From contig VUYV01000016.1 in the NCBI GenBank assembly GCA_008711295.1, positions 4,058,383 through 4,122,382 of the forward strand: 64,000 bases of DNA, written 5' to 3'. The notes below the pieces were generated by a model that was not told where the DNA came from, did no database searches, and saw only the letters and a program-made list of their open reading frames with translations. The position numbers were made by a program, and so were the translations under genes. Origin of the DNA: Anarhynchus alexandrinus. Taxonomy: Eukaryota; Chordata; Aves; Charadriiformes; Charadriidae. Shown one piece after another: positions 27,176 to 38,164 of the stretch (position 1 is its first letter; every line of letters begins with the position of its first letter).

Positions 27176-27292
27176 GGGAAACGCTCTCTCCTAAAAGTGG
27201 GAAGGTTCACATTTAAATCTTGCTCCAGGTTCAGCTGATGAGGGAGTTTGAACGAGGCATTCAAGGGGCAGCTAACCAGTACTGCTAAGCCC
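27176..27292. repeat. tRNA-like palindromic repeat relic
   Basis: The left half reads 'acgctctctcctaaaagtgg' then 'ggttcacatttaaatcttgc', resembling a SINE head with a B-box-like GGTTCAAAT. The right half, 'gagggagtttgaacgaggc' and 'cagctaaccagtactgct', is close to the reverse complement of the same unit. The foldback layout, with a TTTGAAC motif opposite the TTCA-AAT motif, argues for two SINE-like heads in opposite orientation. A related copy is seen near 52,600. The family is not named with certainty. Confidence 0.45.
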
Positions 27293-27294
27293 TG

Positions 27295-28938
27295 TCGGGG
27301 GGGACACCACTAAGCACAGGATATTATGTGTGTTCATTGTGTACCAACCAGACCCAGTGGGCAATCACCCAATTTCTGATTCAGCTTGGGATTTAGGCAG
27401 GAGGTGGGCACTGAGCTGCTCGCTGCTGTGCCTACCCACAGAGAGAGATTTTGGGGACTTTCCCAGTGAAAATGAGGTGGCGGCAAAGTCAGGATCTGGG
27501 AATGCCAGTCTGACTGGTAGAATTAGGACTGGCTTCAGAAGGGGGCTTTTGCTCTTAACTTCCTCTTGAAAATGGGTCTTTGACTCCTAATTCAGTAAAG
27601 AGCTTTTAAAAACATGAGCTTTAGCCCTTTTGAAAATCCCAGTCTTGAACCTTACCACCAGTAATTCGCATGGGTATGATGTGAATGAAATTAGGCAAGT
27701 ATGTTTTCTGGGATTACTTGCTTACTTGGAAAGTCTGACTATCTAGTCCTTGCTGTGTCTGAATTCTTTTTTTCTTGTTTCCAAACCATCTGGGGCAAAT
27801 GGGGTTTAATGGTTTAATCCTATGCAGACCTTTGGAATTGGATTTTTTTTTTCTTTTTTTATCTCTTGGTGGGGTTTTTTTGGTTTTGTTTTTTTGTTGT
27901 TGGTGGTTTTTTTTGCTTTTTTTTTTAATATCAGACCTGAGGCATTTGGCTTACAGCCCAGGGTGTAAGGAGGAGAGAGGAAGAGACTGAAGTGGGAAAA
28001 CCAGAGAGAGTGATGAGCACAGAGAGGCAAAGGACATAAAGTTGGCTGCCATGGAGGTGGAGGAGTAGTGGCAACGCATGAACAGAGGGTTTGATGGCAC
28101 AGACTGAAGGTCATATCCCATCCTCGGACTTGGTGGAGTGGAAGGGAAAGACAGAGCGCAGCCAGTCACAGGTTCTGATGGGGTCTGACGTATCACTGTG
28201 AAGAAATAATTGGATAGTGCGCTAACATCTCATCTTACATTGCTATGAGGATGACACAGGGCAGACAAAAAAGGAGGTAGAAATTAGTGAGGGAAACAGG
28301 AAGAAAAGGGAATAGACCAAAGAGAGAGAGGGAGGAAAGAGTGGAATATAATTTCCTTAATTGTCCAACCTTTCTCATATAGAGGAAAAAATGCAGCATT
28401 TGCAGAGACAACTGAGAAAATCACCAACTGGTGTGGCTGAGCCCTTTGCTTGCAAAGGGAGCTGTAAGATAGGGACTTGAGATATCTATTTTTTTAATTT
28501 AGCATTTGGTCGTTTGTAGGGGAAGAGGTAGACTTTCAGGGCTGATTGTGGTCTAGAAAGGGAGTAGATTGTGGTGTAATTAGGGATGAGTATAAAAGGT
28601 AAAGGCTTTGCTATAGCCTCTCTGACCTGAATGTGGTGGGAAATATTAGGGTTGATGGATATTTCCATAGCAAAAAATGCAGGTGTGTTCTTAATTTGGA
28701 TTTGCTAACTTGAGCTAGATAATTCAGATTAAGTCAGGTAAACCAAAGCAATTTGAGAGCCCTCACTGTTATTTTAACCTGAATTGGCCAGCCCCAATTA
28801 AAAGTGCGTATTTGTAGACTTGCCCTGTGCTAGGCAGCCATACCCATGTTCTTACTGGCTCCAGGAAGCATCTCTGTACAGTTGCCATCGGAGGGTAGGC
28901 TTTGGCCGTGCTGTAAGCCCTGAGCTCTCACGCATAGC
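27295..28938. other. Noncoding DNA with T-rich and A/G-rich parts
   Basis: The stretch contains the T-rich tract described separately and an A/G-rich part at about 27,965-28,340 with many GAGAG and GGAGG units. The asymmetry (T-rich followed by purine-rich) gives long low-complexity open frames on both strands (27,775-28,196), which I reject as genes. Confidence 0.5.
27842..27930. repeat. T/G low-complexity tract
   Basis: About 90 bases almost free of A, dominated by runs of T broken by GG (for example TTGGTGGGG and TTGTTGTTGGTGG). It is low-complexity sequence and a likely source of alignment trouble. No poly-pyrimidine plus AG acceptor leading into an open exon is visible at its 3' side. 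Confidence 0.85.
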
Positions 28939-28939
28939 T

Positions 28940-29062
28940 GTGCTGGCCCAGGAGCAGACGGAACTGGAGACATTGCTCGAGTTGCCCAGGATCAGACAGG
29001 GAGTCTGGCAGAGACAGGGACTGAGTGGAGGCCTCTTGAACTGCAGCCCAGCGCGTGGGATT
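28940..29062 (-). repeat. MIR-type SINE relic
   Basis: The plus strand shows antisense MIR blocks in order: 'ggaactggagacattgctcg' (for ggaaactgaggcacagag), 'gttgcccaggatcagacagg' (for cttgcccaaggtcacacagg), 'agtctggcagagacaggga' and 'gaactgcagcccagcgcg'. The first three are close in both sequence and spacing. It overlaps open frames on both strands (28,820-29,068 plus and 28,852-29,259 minus), which argues against those frames being genes. Confidence 0.62.
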
Positions 29063-29064
29063 GG

Positions 29065-31262
29065 ATAAGCATAACACTTAATATTGGGTTTCTGTTCAGA
29101 ATACGCACAATTATGAACACTAAATTTCTTTCCCAGGAGCATTCCCCAGTACTGATTTAAAGTGTACCGTTTCCACAAATATTCCTGCCAGAAAATTAAT
29201 TTGTTAAAATATTCATTGAAAGCAAATATGGAAACGGGGCTGGCACACAGCTGAAGCAAATTAATGTTAAGGGTTCAAATGAATATGAAATCTCTTTTGC
29301 AATAGTACATTCCTGTCTCTAATTATGACACTGGGTGAGTAGGTGACTCTGTAAAGTCACTCCTGGAAGGTGTACATACAGCCATCAGTGTGATAACAGC
29401 CTTGCAGACGGAAGTGGGTGGATGACTTGAGCAGTATGATAATGGTATATGGAGCCTTCCCTATCTCGGAGATGAATTCCTATCTAGCTCAGATCAATAG
29501 TGGATTGAGCATTATTGCTTGTGGAGAAGGTCTGTAACACAGAGACATCCAGAGGCTGTGATATGTCGGGAGATGCTGGCCACAGCCCTGCCAGGTCCAG
29601 GAGCAGTCCAAGGCAGGAAGTTAGGCCTGAGCAATTAGACTCTGTGGGCAATAGCCTTCTGTTGAGATACTGGCGTGGATGGGAACTGCGGTGAGAAGGA
29701 GGTGACCCATTCAAACAAACTCCAGACTTCTGTTGGTGGCTTTCATTTAAGGCGAAACATCCTTTTAGGTACCTGAAGCAAATACAAGATTTTGGGCTAA
29801 AATAAAGGATTTTGAGATGTAATGGCCTATGATACACAGGACATCAGCCTGTGTGATCTAAGGGTCTGGAGGCTGTGGAGAAGCCTGCCTGGTACGGGCT
29901 GGCCTGCCTGCAGCTATTGCGATAGAGCTGTGTTGGTTCCCAGTAGCCGGGATCTGGTGCTGTGTCTGCAGGCTCCTACCCAGCACCCACTGCCAGCTGC
30001 ATGGCGCATGTGGTGATTTGTCAGGAAAACAGCTCCCACTATCTTTTTTTTTTTTCACCCTTGCTTCTTGCATACTCATGTAAACGGCCTTTTATTTTAT
30101 GATAGATGGCTTTGGTTTTATGTTCTTCGTGCTATTCATTTTTCTTCAGCCGCTTTCACTTTCCCCTCCTTGCTTCCCTGCTGTCGCCACTCCTTTCCTT
30201 TCCTTCCTCCACATTTGATACCAGTAGATGGTGGTATTCAGCAAGTTCTTTGAGTGCCAACATAGCTCCCTTTGTCGCTAGCTGGCAGTCCAGCTCAGCA
30301 GTAGGAAATGCTGTTAATGTGTGCAGGAGTTTGTGGCTGGGTGACTGCCACAGCGGTGACCTGCATGAACAAGAAGCACAAGTTTTGCTGAAGTTACTCT
30401 TTATTTTCCTTATTAGGCCTGTGAAAGGCCTGTCAGATTGACAAAGAGTCCTAAACATCACCAGGGGAATCAATTACTTGTTGTGATGTATGGGATTTGG
30501 GAGAACTTCATGTACACATTTCTATGAGGTTACTCAACCAGCTGGCAGAGGCTGATGTTGGTTTCGTAGCCTGCTCTCTGACAAAAAATTAGGACTGGAG
30601 ATGAGGGAACATATTTCTAAACAAGATAACGAGTACTGAAGTAGTAGGTCTTGGGTCTGGATGCCTAATGTAGGATAATTGGATTATAAAAACTCAGACT
30701 CCTTTCAACTTTTCTTTGGTCAGGCACCAAAGAATTTAAATTCATGGTACTTCAGCAAGCCTCACCCCTGCTTAAGGGCAGGATTTACAGCATGAGGTTG
30801 GCTGAGGGTTTTCCTCTTATCATGGACAGAATAACGGGGACTACGCATGCTTTGCATCATGTGTGATGTGACCAGTGAAGAGCCTTAATCCAATATGACA
30901 GCACTCTGCTCTGTAGGTAAAGGTGTGGAAAGCATTCTTTTCCACATCTTCATTTCATGTGCTTTATTAATTCATGTGATGTCCATATTCCTCTTTGGAA
31001 ATTATTTTTATACTAGGAGCCTGGTGCTTATTTGAATCAATGGGAAGGCTGTATAGAAGTTATAGAAATTGGATAGAAATTAGGTTAAGGATTAAAGCAA
31101 GTATTTTCAAATTTGGTGGTAGGACTAGCATGCAAAATTCCTTCTGCAAGAGGATGGGCAGAGTACAAGCAGCAAATGTGCTTTCTAGGTGCTGTCAGAA
31201 TTCTTGCTTTGCTCTGCGATACTTCCTGAAAAATCTAACCAGAACTGGCCAAAGTTTTTTTT
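29065..31262. other. Noncoding unique DNA
   Basis: No gene or confident repeat is visible. A T run lies near 30,044-30,055. Overlapping frames at 29,484-29,837 (minus), 30,106-30,441 (plus) and 30,156-30,473 (minus) carry no recognisable domain. The last bases (31,255-31,269) are nine T followed by six A, directly at the left end of the large duplication. Confidence 0.45.
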
Positions 31263-32291
31263 TAAAAAAGAAATGCTTTGAGCGTGAAACTCTTACTGCC
31301 TTGCTTTTATGTCTCCCTGTAGTTCTGTCATGTTCTGCCTGTGGCTTTGCAGCCCTTTCCATCCCAAGCCCCTTTTGGGCATGCTTGATTGGGAATAGCA
31401 TTTATTCCTTCTCTGAGTTTGGAATTTGGACTCCCTTCCTATGGAGAGCTCGACTCCAGCAGCAGATATGAATTAAATTTTCTTTTTAATATTGAGATTA
31501 TCATTAGTCAGTTAAGAGTAGCCAGAAAATAAGAACTGAAACGTTGAGGTGTGATGCTTTGATAAGCTTCTGGCTGGAAAATTACTGATTCAACTATATG
31601 GAAAAAACATGGAGAAATCTGAAGTGGTGTGCTATTTTGGGTGTCTATTTTAAGAGATTTTGCAGGTCTCTGGTATTCAAGAGTTTCTTAGTACTTATTT
31701 TCTATTACAAGTTGTTTTAAACATTTTTACCTGAGAAACAAATACTTTCCTGATCTGAAGCAAGAGTCACTTGACCTTAGAAACCTTAAACATAAACCTT
31801 AGAAAGACCGTGTGTCTTGCTGCAAAAATTGCTGTGTTTTCAATGCCCCAACCTGTCATTGAAAATATGCTTATCTCTTTTTAGTAATGTTCCTCAGCAA
31901 GGTATCTTGTCCCAGGAAGTGTCTCTCTCTCTTTTTCAGTTGCAGCACACTATTGTTTCTTGTTCGAGCAAGGAGTGTTTCATAGCCAATGTGTCTCCTT
32001 CCCATTCTTTCTCCCCTTTGTCATTCCCTGGGGCTTTACCAGCCCAGTTGATAAACGTTCATCAGCATACTGTAGATTACCTCATCCTAAGATAAGAACT
32101 CAATACACAATTACAATTCTATTTCTAAATAACAGTGGGCCAGGCCGTAATGCCTTTACTTTTCCTAAATAGCACCCACAGTTCACTAGTGGAGTGGCTT
32201 GAAATAAAAATGCCATTCCATGCAGGTAAGAATATTTGAACTGAGCCCAGAGTCAAGTCCAATAGATTTTAATTCAGTATTACTTTTTCAG
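31263..32291 (+). repeat. 1,029-bp direct duplication, copy 1
   Basis: This sequence is repeated base for base, as far as I can read it, at 32,293-33,321, a period of 1,030. It begins in the T9A6 stretch ('taaaaaagaaatgctttgag') and ends in 'cagtattactttttcag', directly before the single N at 32,292. Open frames inside it (31,817-32,095 and 31,960-32,172) recur identically in copy 2. It contains no recognised gene or transposon, and no terminal inverted repeats. Absence of any difference between copies speaks for an assembly duplication rather than an old genomic one. Confidence 0.95.
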
Positions 32292-32292
32292 N
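32292..32292. other. Single N (assembly gap placeholder)
   Basis: This is the only ambiguous base that I noticed in the window, and it sits exactly between the two identical 1,029-bp copies. A T here would agree with the base beside either copy (31,262 and 33,322 are both T). Its position suggests a gap of nominal size one at a contig join. Confidence 0.97.
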
Positions 32293-33321
32293 TAAAAAAG
32301 AAATGCTTTGAGCGTGAAACTCTTACTGCCTTGCTTTTATGTCTCCCTGTAGTTCTGTCATGTTCTGCCTGTGGCTTTGCAGCCCTTTCCATCCCAAGCC
32401 CCTTTTGGGCATGCTTGATTGGGAATAGCATTTATTCCTTCTCTGAGTTTGGAATTTGGACTCCCTTCCTATGGAGAGCTCGACTCCAGCAGCAGATATG
32501 AATTAAATTTTCTTTTTAATATTGAGATTATCATTAGTCAGTTAAGAGTAGCCAGAAAATAAGAACTGAAACGTTGAGGTGTGATGCTTTGATAAGCTTC
32601 TGGCTGGAAAATTACTGATTCAACTATATGGAAAAAACATGGAGAAATCTGAAGTGGTGTGCTATTTTGGGTGTCTATTTTAAGAGATTTTGCAGGTCTC
32701 TGGTATTCAAGAGTTTCTTAGTACTTATTTTCTATTACAAGTTGTTTTAAACATTTTTACCTGAGAAACAAATACTTTCCTGATCTGAAGCAAGAGTCAC
32801 TTGACCTTAGAAACCTTAAACATAAACCTTAGAAAGACCGTGTGTCTTGCTGCAAAAATTGCTGTGTTTTCAATGCCCCAACCTGTCATTGAAAATATGC
32901 TTATCTCTTTTTAGTAATGTTCCTCAGCAAGGTATCTTGTCCCAGGAAGTGTCTCTCTCTCTTTTTCAGTTGCAGCACACTATTGTTTCTTGTTCGAGCA
33001 AGGAGTGTTTCATAGCCAATGTGTCTCCTTCCCATTCTTTCTCCCCTTTGTCATTCCCTGGGGCTTTACCAGCCCAGTTGATAAACGTTCATCAGCATAC
33101 TGTAGATTACCTCATCCTAAGATAAGAACTCAATACACAATTACAATTCTATTTCTAAATAACAGTGGGCCAGGCCGTAATGCCTTTACTTTTCCTAAAT
33201 AGCACCCACAGTTCACTAGTGGAGTGGCTTGAAATAAAAATGCCATTCCATGCAGGTAAGAATATTTGAACTGAGCCCAGAGTCAAGTCCAATAGATTTT
33301 AATTCAGTATTACTTTTTCAG
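32293..33321 (+). repeat. 1,029-bp direct duplication, copy 2
   Basis: This is the second copy of 31,263-32,291, in the same orientation. After its last shared base (33,321) the sequence continues 'tacttctcttctttaatttt', which is probably the true continuation after copy 1 if the duplication is artefactual. In that case 1,030 bases should be removed and the window would be about 62,970 bases long. It contains a CAG-GTAAG string at about 33,253-33,260, a splice-donor-like sequence, but no open exon leads into it. Confidence 0.95.
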
Positions 33322-34238
33322 TACTTCTCTTCTTTAATTTTCATCTAGTTTTCATGGATATATTCCAAAGATTGCTGTCCCACATCTGAAGTTCTTTGAA
33401 TGTCTGTAAAAGGCATGTTAGCCAAGATCCCAAGATGAATGATACCCATGTCTCCTAAATGTTAGCAATGTTACTAATGCCGCTTTGTCTTCACATGTAT
33501 TAGCAATTGGGCTGCTTTAGAGATGTCTTTTCCATGTGGAAAAGTACAATTCAAAAATTCCTTCCTCTGCTGTTTTTGGTGTATGTTTTTTCCAATTTTT
33601 TTTTTTTTTTGGTGAGAGGTTTGCAACAAGAAACAAAAGCAAGAACTAATATAAAGGAGAATTTCAATATCCAAAATAATGTTTGGTTTTTTTTTGTCAA
33701 AGATACTTTCTGATCCACAATCAAAGTGTTTCATTTGGGATTTTCATTGAAATTGAATTTTCAGTGAAAACTCCAAAATTTTGTCAACAGTTGAATTGTA
33801 TTAGTTGAAGAAGCCAACATCCTTCAACAGAAAAATCTTGCCCAGTTCTAATCAGCAACGCTGGGAAAATTACTGGATCCTGCGGAAGTCCTCTTCAATC
33901 AATGAAAAGACATAATCAGCTCTGGACTTGCTTCTGTTTATGTAACTGTGGCCAGCGTTGCTGCTGCTCTATCAAACTCTCCTGCAGAGAGCAAACCTTA
34001 CTTAATGTGGGGTTGAAATTGTCAGTGGTCCATTATAGCATTGGTGGAGTGGAGCCAGTGTTTGTAACAGTAATGCCTGCAGACATGAGGTTGATTTCCA
34101 GAAAAACATCTCAGGACAACTGAGAAGCATTTCGCAAATCCTGAATCTAGTTCTGCTTTGGAGGAGACCGTTGTAGCATGAGTGGGATTCATTTCTAACC
34201 TATTTGCCCACTGGAATGCTGCTTTCCACCCTAATGGA
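33322..34238. other. Noncoding DNA before the CR1 insertion
   Basis: No gene is visible. A run of 15 T lies at 33,596-33,610 and a second T run near 33,687-33,696. The part 33,735-33,795 ('cattgaaattgaattttcag') is a short self-complementary-looking AT stretch that may be a trace of an old repeat. The boundary with the CR1 at about 34,240 is approximate. Confidence 0.45.
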
Positions 34239-34262
34239 AGCAGTAGACCCCACTGGGTCAAG

Positions 34263-34765
34263 GCCAATGGTATGAGGTTCAACAAGGCCAAGTGCTGGGT
34301 CCTGCATTTGGGTCACAACAACCCCATGCAGTGCTACAGGCTTGTGGAAGAGTGGCTGGAAAGCTGCCTGGCAGAAGAGGACCTGAGGGTGATGGTCAAT
34401 GGCTGGCTGAATATGAGCGAGCAGTGTGCCCAGGTGGCCAAGAAGGCCAACAACATCCTGGCCTGTATCAGGAATAGTGTGGCCAGCAGGACTAGGGAAG
34501 TGATTGTCCCACTGCACTTGTGCTGGTGAGGCCACACCCCTAGTGCTGTGTTCAGTTTTGGGCCCCTCAGTACAGGAGGGACATGGAGATTCTGGAGCGT
34601 GTCCAAAGAAGAGCAACGAAGCTGGTGAAGGGTCTAGAGCACAAGTCTTATGAGGAGCAACTGAGGGAACTGGGGTTGTTTACCCTGGAGAAAAGGAGGC
34701 TGAGGGGATACCTCTACAGCTATGTGAAAGGAGGTTGTAGTGAGGTGGGGGGCGGTCTTTTCTAA
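34263..34765 (+). pseudogene. CR1 ORF2 (reverse transcriptase) C-terminal remnant
   Basis: The remnant covers the region after the RT catalytic core of CR1 ORF2. The first part, starting with 'atgaggttcaacaaggcc', runs in frame to a TGA at 34,527-34,529. The second part continues in a different frame from about 34,583 to a stop at about 34,763. Conserved strings such as [22 protein letters not shown] and LEKRRLRG identify the family. No YxDD catalytic motif is present in what remains, so no enzyme activity is possible. The antisense open frame at 34,200-34,616 is a shadow of this sequence. Confidence 0.93.
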
Positions 34766-35022
34766 GTAACAAACAATAGGACAAGAGGAAATGGCCTCAA
34801 GTTGAGCCAGGGGATGTTTAGGATGGATATTAGGAAAAATGTCTTCGCCGAAACGGTTATCAAACGTTGGAACAGGCTGCCCAGGGAAGCGGTTGAATCA
34901 CCATCCCTGGAGGTATTTAAAAGACGGGTAGACATGGTGCGTAGGAACCATTAGTGATGGACTTGGCAGTGTTAGGTTAATGGTTGGACTCGATGATCTT
35001 AAAGGTCCCTTCATACCTAGAT

Positions 35023-35038
35023 GATTCTACGATTCTAC
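35023..35038 (+). repeat. CR1 terminal 8-bp microrepeat
   Basis: Two perfect copies of GATTCTAC end the CR1 element; a third, partial match (ATGATTCTAC overlap) begins at 35,021. In CR1 elements such octamers form the 3' terminus recognised during target-primed reverse transcription. The copy number of two is on the usual low side for truncated insertions. Confidence 0.93.
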
Positions 35039-37964
35039 AATTGTGGAAGCACATGTGCTGGATATTGGTCCTCTCCCTTGCTCCTTGTACTGGGTTCAGA
35101 GGTATTGCTCCTGAGCATGGGCTTGTTCATATGAATAATATGTCACAAACAGGTTTCTAGTGAGCTTTTAATATTAGGATTCCTGACTAATTGTCAGGTA
35201 GACACATGATTGACTTTACAGTAAGTACAGCTTGCTTCAGCCACTAGAACTGTCAACTAGCGTTGCTAACCTTAAGCATTAAGAAGTCATGAGTCAAACC
35301 TCTCAAATCATACGACTGGTTAAAAATGATGAGATTTTGTAAATAATGCCTTCTGGGGTTTTATTTGACTGTTGATTATTCAGGTTCATATTTCTGTATT
35401 TCATTTTCTGCAGCCGTGGGAATTAGAGTCCTACTATTTTGTTTTTTCTACATTGTCTCACCCATATCTGCATTTATAAGGTCTTCATAAAGATCTTCAA
35501 AATAAAATTGGCAGAGAGACTTCTGGCTCCTCAAACTTTTCTCCCAAACTTGAGCATAACTTGCCCTGAAAACTTTAAAGACAAGCATCTGGAGTAATTG
35601 GGAAGATATTTGGTTCAGACATTTCCAGGTTATGTGGCTAGCAATTCCTTGGCGTTTAAACTTGGTTCACGTGCATGAGATGAAGATTACAATCTAGGAA
35701 ATTATATAATCTTGCGAATCTTATATGGTCCAGTGTGAGTATCATTAATGTTAAGTGTGCTGGTAAAGCCTGCCATGCTTTCTTAAAATGTGTCAGATAC
35801 TGGCACATCGTGCTCCCAGTGAAGGCAATGAGGAGAACGTGAATCCTCATGGGGCTAAAGTTTGTATCCAGTTAGATAATTTGCTGCATATCTACAAATA
35901 TATATTATATTTTAGATGAGCAACTTTGATCAATCCAGGTTAAGAAGATATTGGATGTTTTACAATATTCTCTCTCAAAGCCTATTTCTGTAAAACTTTT
36001 AAATTGTTTCTTAGTCAGACCAAATTCAATGGAAGTTTTGCCTGAGGAGTGCAGAAGGGATCTCGAGGGGCTTGGAGGTTTTCCTGCGGGTGAGCACATC
36101 TGTGTATGAGTGCATCCTGCAGTGAATACTTTATGAATCACACACATCTTTCAGTTCTGATCATTTCCAAAAGGATGTCTCAGTAGGCCTGCTCTTGTCT
36201 AATATTCCAAGCTCATCGAATTTGGGTTTTGGTGAGCATTGGGTGAGGAATAGCACACCTGTAGAAGAACATCCTGTGGTATAACAGGCACTATGATGTC
36301 CCTCCTAAAAGGGATTCTTTGCTTTCCTCACAGGTCTTCCTTTTTCCCAGCTTTTATCCTCTTTGATATTCAGGAAGGTGTTCTGCTTGAAAGGCAGTTT
36401 TTATAGTAGAGAGGTACTAATGCAGGGCAGAATGGAAGGCCACATCATTATTTTCTCTTTTTGTTGCTTTCTCTTTAAATAAAAGGGATTTCCTTTTCAG
36501 AAAGTATCATTATTTGATAGTTATGAAAAGCTGAATAGTGTCAGGATGAGGCTTCCCTTCAGTCCTCGCTCTCCCTGTTTTGCACATCTGCAGAAGATGA
36601 GGGGCCTACATAAACCAAATGAAGCTGCAAGCTCTTTCCAGTTTGAAGAAGGCAAGGGAGAAAGTACTTAATTCCTGCTGCCTGTGACTTATTGGTAAAA
36701 TGCCAGTTTTTGAAGAGTCCCAGACTTGCTCTGAGAACTTCTGTGGTAACCAAAGATGTACAGGTGGTTTCTCTTGTATTCCAGGACTCTCTGGGTGTGT
36801 GCAAAGTATAAAACAGGCACTGATGCTGAAGAGAGATTCACGCCAGCTCCTGTCCTTTCATCTGAAGTTGGTAAGGAACCTCCTTTGAAAAGTTTTTTTA
36901 CTAGAAGAAAGAAAGAAAGTCTCTCTCAAGGATCAGTGCCACCACAGGGAAAGGAAATGGCTCATAAACACGAGACATCTCACATCTCCATCTCTTTCAT
37001 CCCCTACCAGAAGCTCTACTGTACTTCAGCGCCTGAAATATCCTCAAATGCAGCATGTACTATCTTGTATTAGGCTTCCCTAGATACTGTAACATGCAAG
37101 AGGAGCTTCAAGAGCTTTAGGCTGAAGTCGAGATAGTGGTTAGGTGGTGGATTTCATACCCCAAACCCACTGCACTTGTGTGTAGGAGTCTCTGTTTCGC
37201 TAGCAGGACTGAGAACAGCAGCAGATGGACATTTTGGGGTCAAAGCTTTCTACAGGAAAATAAAGTAGGAGTGCTTCTTCTCAAGACAACTGTCTGTGAA
37301 AACTCTGAAATTCCATCAAAATGCATTGCTTTTCTGGAGGCAAAGCATCAGATTGTTTCCTAGACCATTCTTATTTGGGTTTTCTTTTTCCTTTTGTCAA
37401 AAAAAAAAAAAAAATCAGCAGGACATTACTGTATTTAAAAACACAGGAAATGTTTTTGTTTCTTTAAACCTTTTGGTAGAAAATATTTCTCGCTTTCCTT
37501 CTAGTTGTGATCAGAACCTCATCTGCACTTCTCAGATGTTATCTATATCTAATCTGAACAGGCACAGGGAGATACTTGAAGCTGTCACATTGGCAGATGT
37601 ATTTGAAAAGCATTCCCTGGAACAAACTCAGTGCTAGTCGGTGGTGGGGGAAGGGAGAGTAAGACTTAATTTTAAGCTGTTTGGGAGAGGCACTGTCATT
37701 ATGTTATGTATGCATTAAATGCAAACACAGAACAGGTTCAGGTCTGTGGCTGGTGCTTTTAGGTGTGACAGAAGTACAAATGAAATAATAATAATATCAA
37801 GTAATCTCGGTTGGTCATTAACCCTGCAGTAAATGCCTGTTTCACTTGCCATGTAGAAGCACTCAGGGACCTCAGCTAAAATTGGCACCTTATTGTGCTA
37901 AGCACACACAGACACCTAATTAAAGACAATCCCTTTCAATGAAGTGTTTTTTGGTATAGTTGGG
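35039..37964. other. Noncoding unique DNA
   Basis: No gene is visible. Simple sequence includes AAAG units near 36,904-36,918 and a run of 16 A at about 37,399-37,414. The segment at 36,015-36,060 ('caaattcaatggaagttttg' then 'cctgaggagtgcagaa') recalls one arm of the palindromic relics seen elsewhere but is too short to place. Open frames (36,559-37,073 and 37,296-37,637) carry no recognisable domain. Confidence 0.45.
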
Positions 37965-37966
37965 CA

Positions 37967-38163
37967 AGACAGATAAAGGATGGGACTAAGAAAGCATAAG
38001 TATCCCAGTTTCACAGGTGGGGAGCTGAGGAACTCTGGTCACACAGGGACTCTGCCGTGGATTTTCTGTGCTATCCTGGAGACTTGCTGTGCATTAGTAG
38101 GGTCTTAAACCCTAGCCCTGTGCTCCTGCCACAAGGCCATCCTTCCTCTGCAGAAGGATGCAT
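37967..38163 (-). repeat. MIR-type SINE relic
   Basis: On the plus strand: 'tatcccagtttcacaggtgg' and 'ggagctgagg' (for tccccattttacagatggggaaactgagg), 'ggtcacacagggactctgcc' (for ggtcacacagggagtctgcg), 'aaaccctagccctgtgctcc' and 'gccacaaggccatccttcct' (for the mirrored tRNA-like head). A deletion removed the 'cacagagaggttaagtgacttgcccaa' part between the first two. The head region near 38,110-38,155 is unusually recognisable. Confidence 0.75.
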
Positions 38164-38164
38164 C

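Larger units (their letters stand above)
34240..35038 (+). mobile_element. CR1 LINE, 5'-truncated 3' end with dead reverse-transcriptase tail
   Basis: This is the 3' part of a chicken-repeat-1 (CR1) non-LTR retrotransposon, whose ORF2 encodes endonuclease and reverse transcriptase. Visible here are C-terminal ORF2 motifs in one frame up to about 34,527 ([12 protein letters not shown], then [12 protein letters not shown] and [13 protein letters not shown]) and in another frame from about 34,583 ([28 protein letters not shown]). The frame change, an early stop and missing bases near 34,515-34,560 show that it is inactive. The endonuclease and the catalytic part of the RT are absent, as is usual for 5'-truncated copies. 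The 3' end 'ggttggactcgatgatctt' is followed by the tandem 8-mer GATTCTAC at 35,023-35,030 and 35,031-35,038, the CR1 hallmark in place of a poly-A tail. Confidence 0.96.

Noticed and set aside
27775..28196. Low-complexity frames on both strands with Phe-rich or Lys/Pro-rich runs
   Set aside because: They translate the T-rich tract and the neighbouring purine-rich DNA.
28852..29259. 135-codon minus-strand open frame
   Set aside because: It overlaps a MIR-type relic and has no recognisable domain.
31817..32172. Open frames that occur twice, again at 32,847-33,202
   Set aside because: The duplication is the 1,029-bp repeat around the N, not a gene family; the frames have no domain.
33248..33262. 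CAG-GTAAG splice-donor-like string (also in copy 1 at about 32,223)
   Set aside because: No open exon with an acceptor leads into it.
34200..34616. 138-codon minus-strand open frame
   Set aside because: It is the antisense of the CR1 ORF2 remnant.
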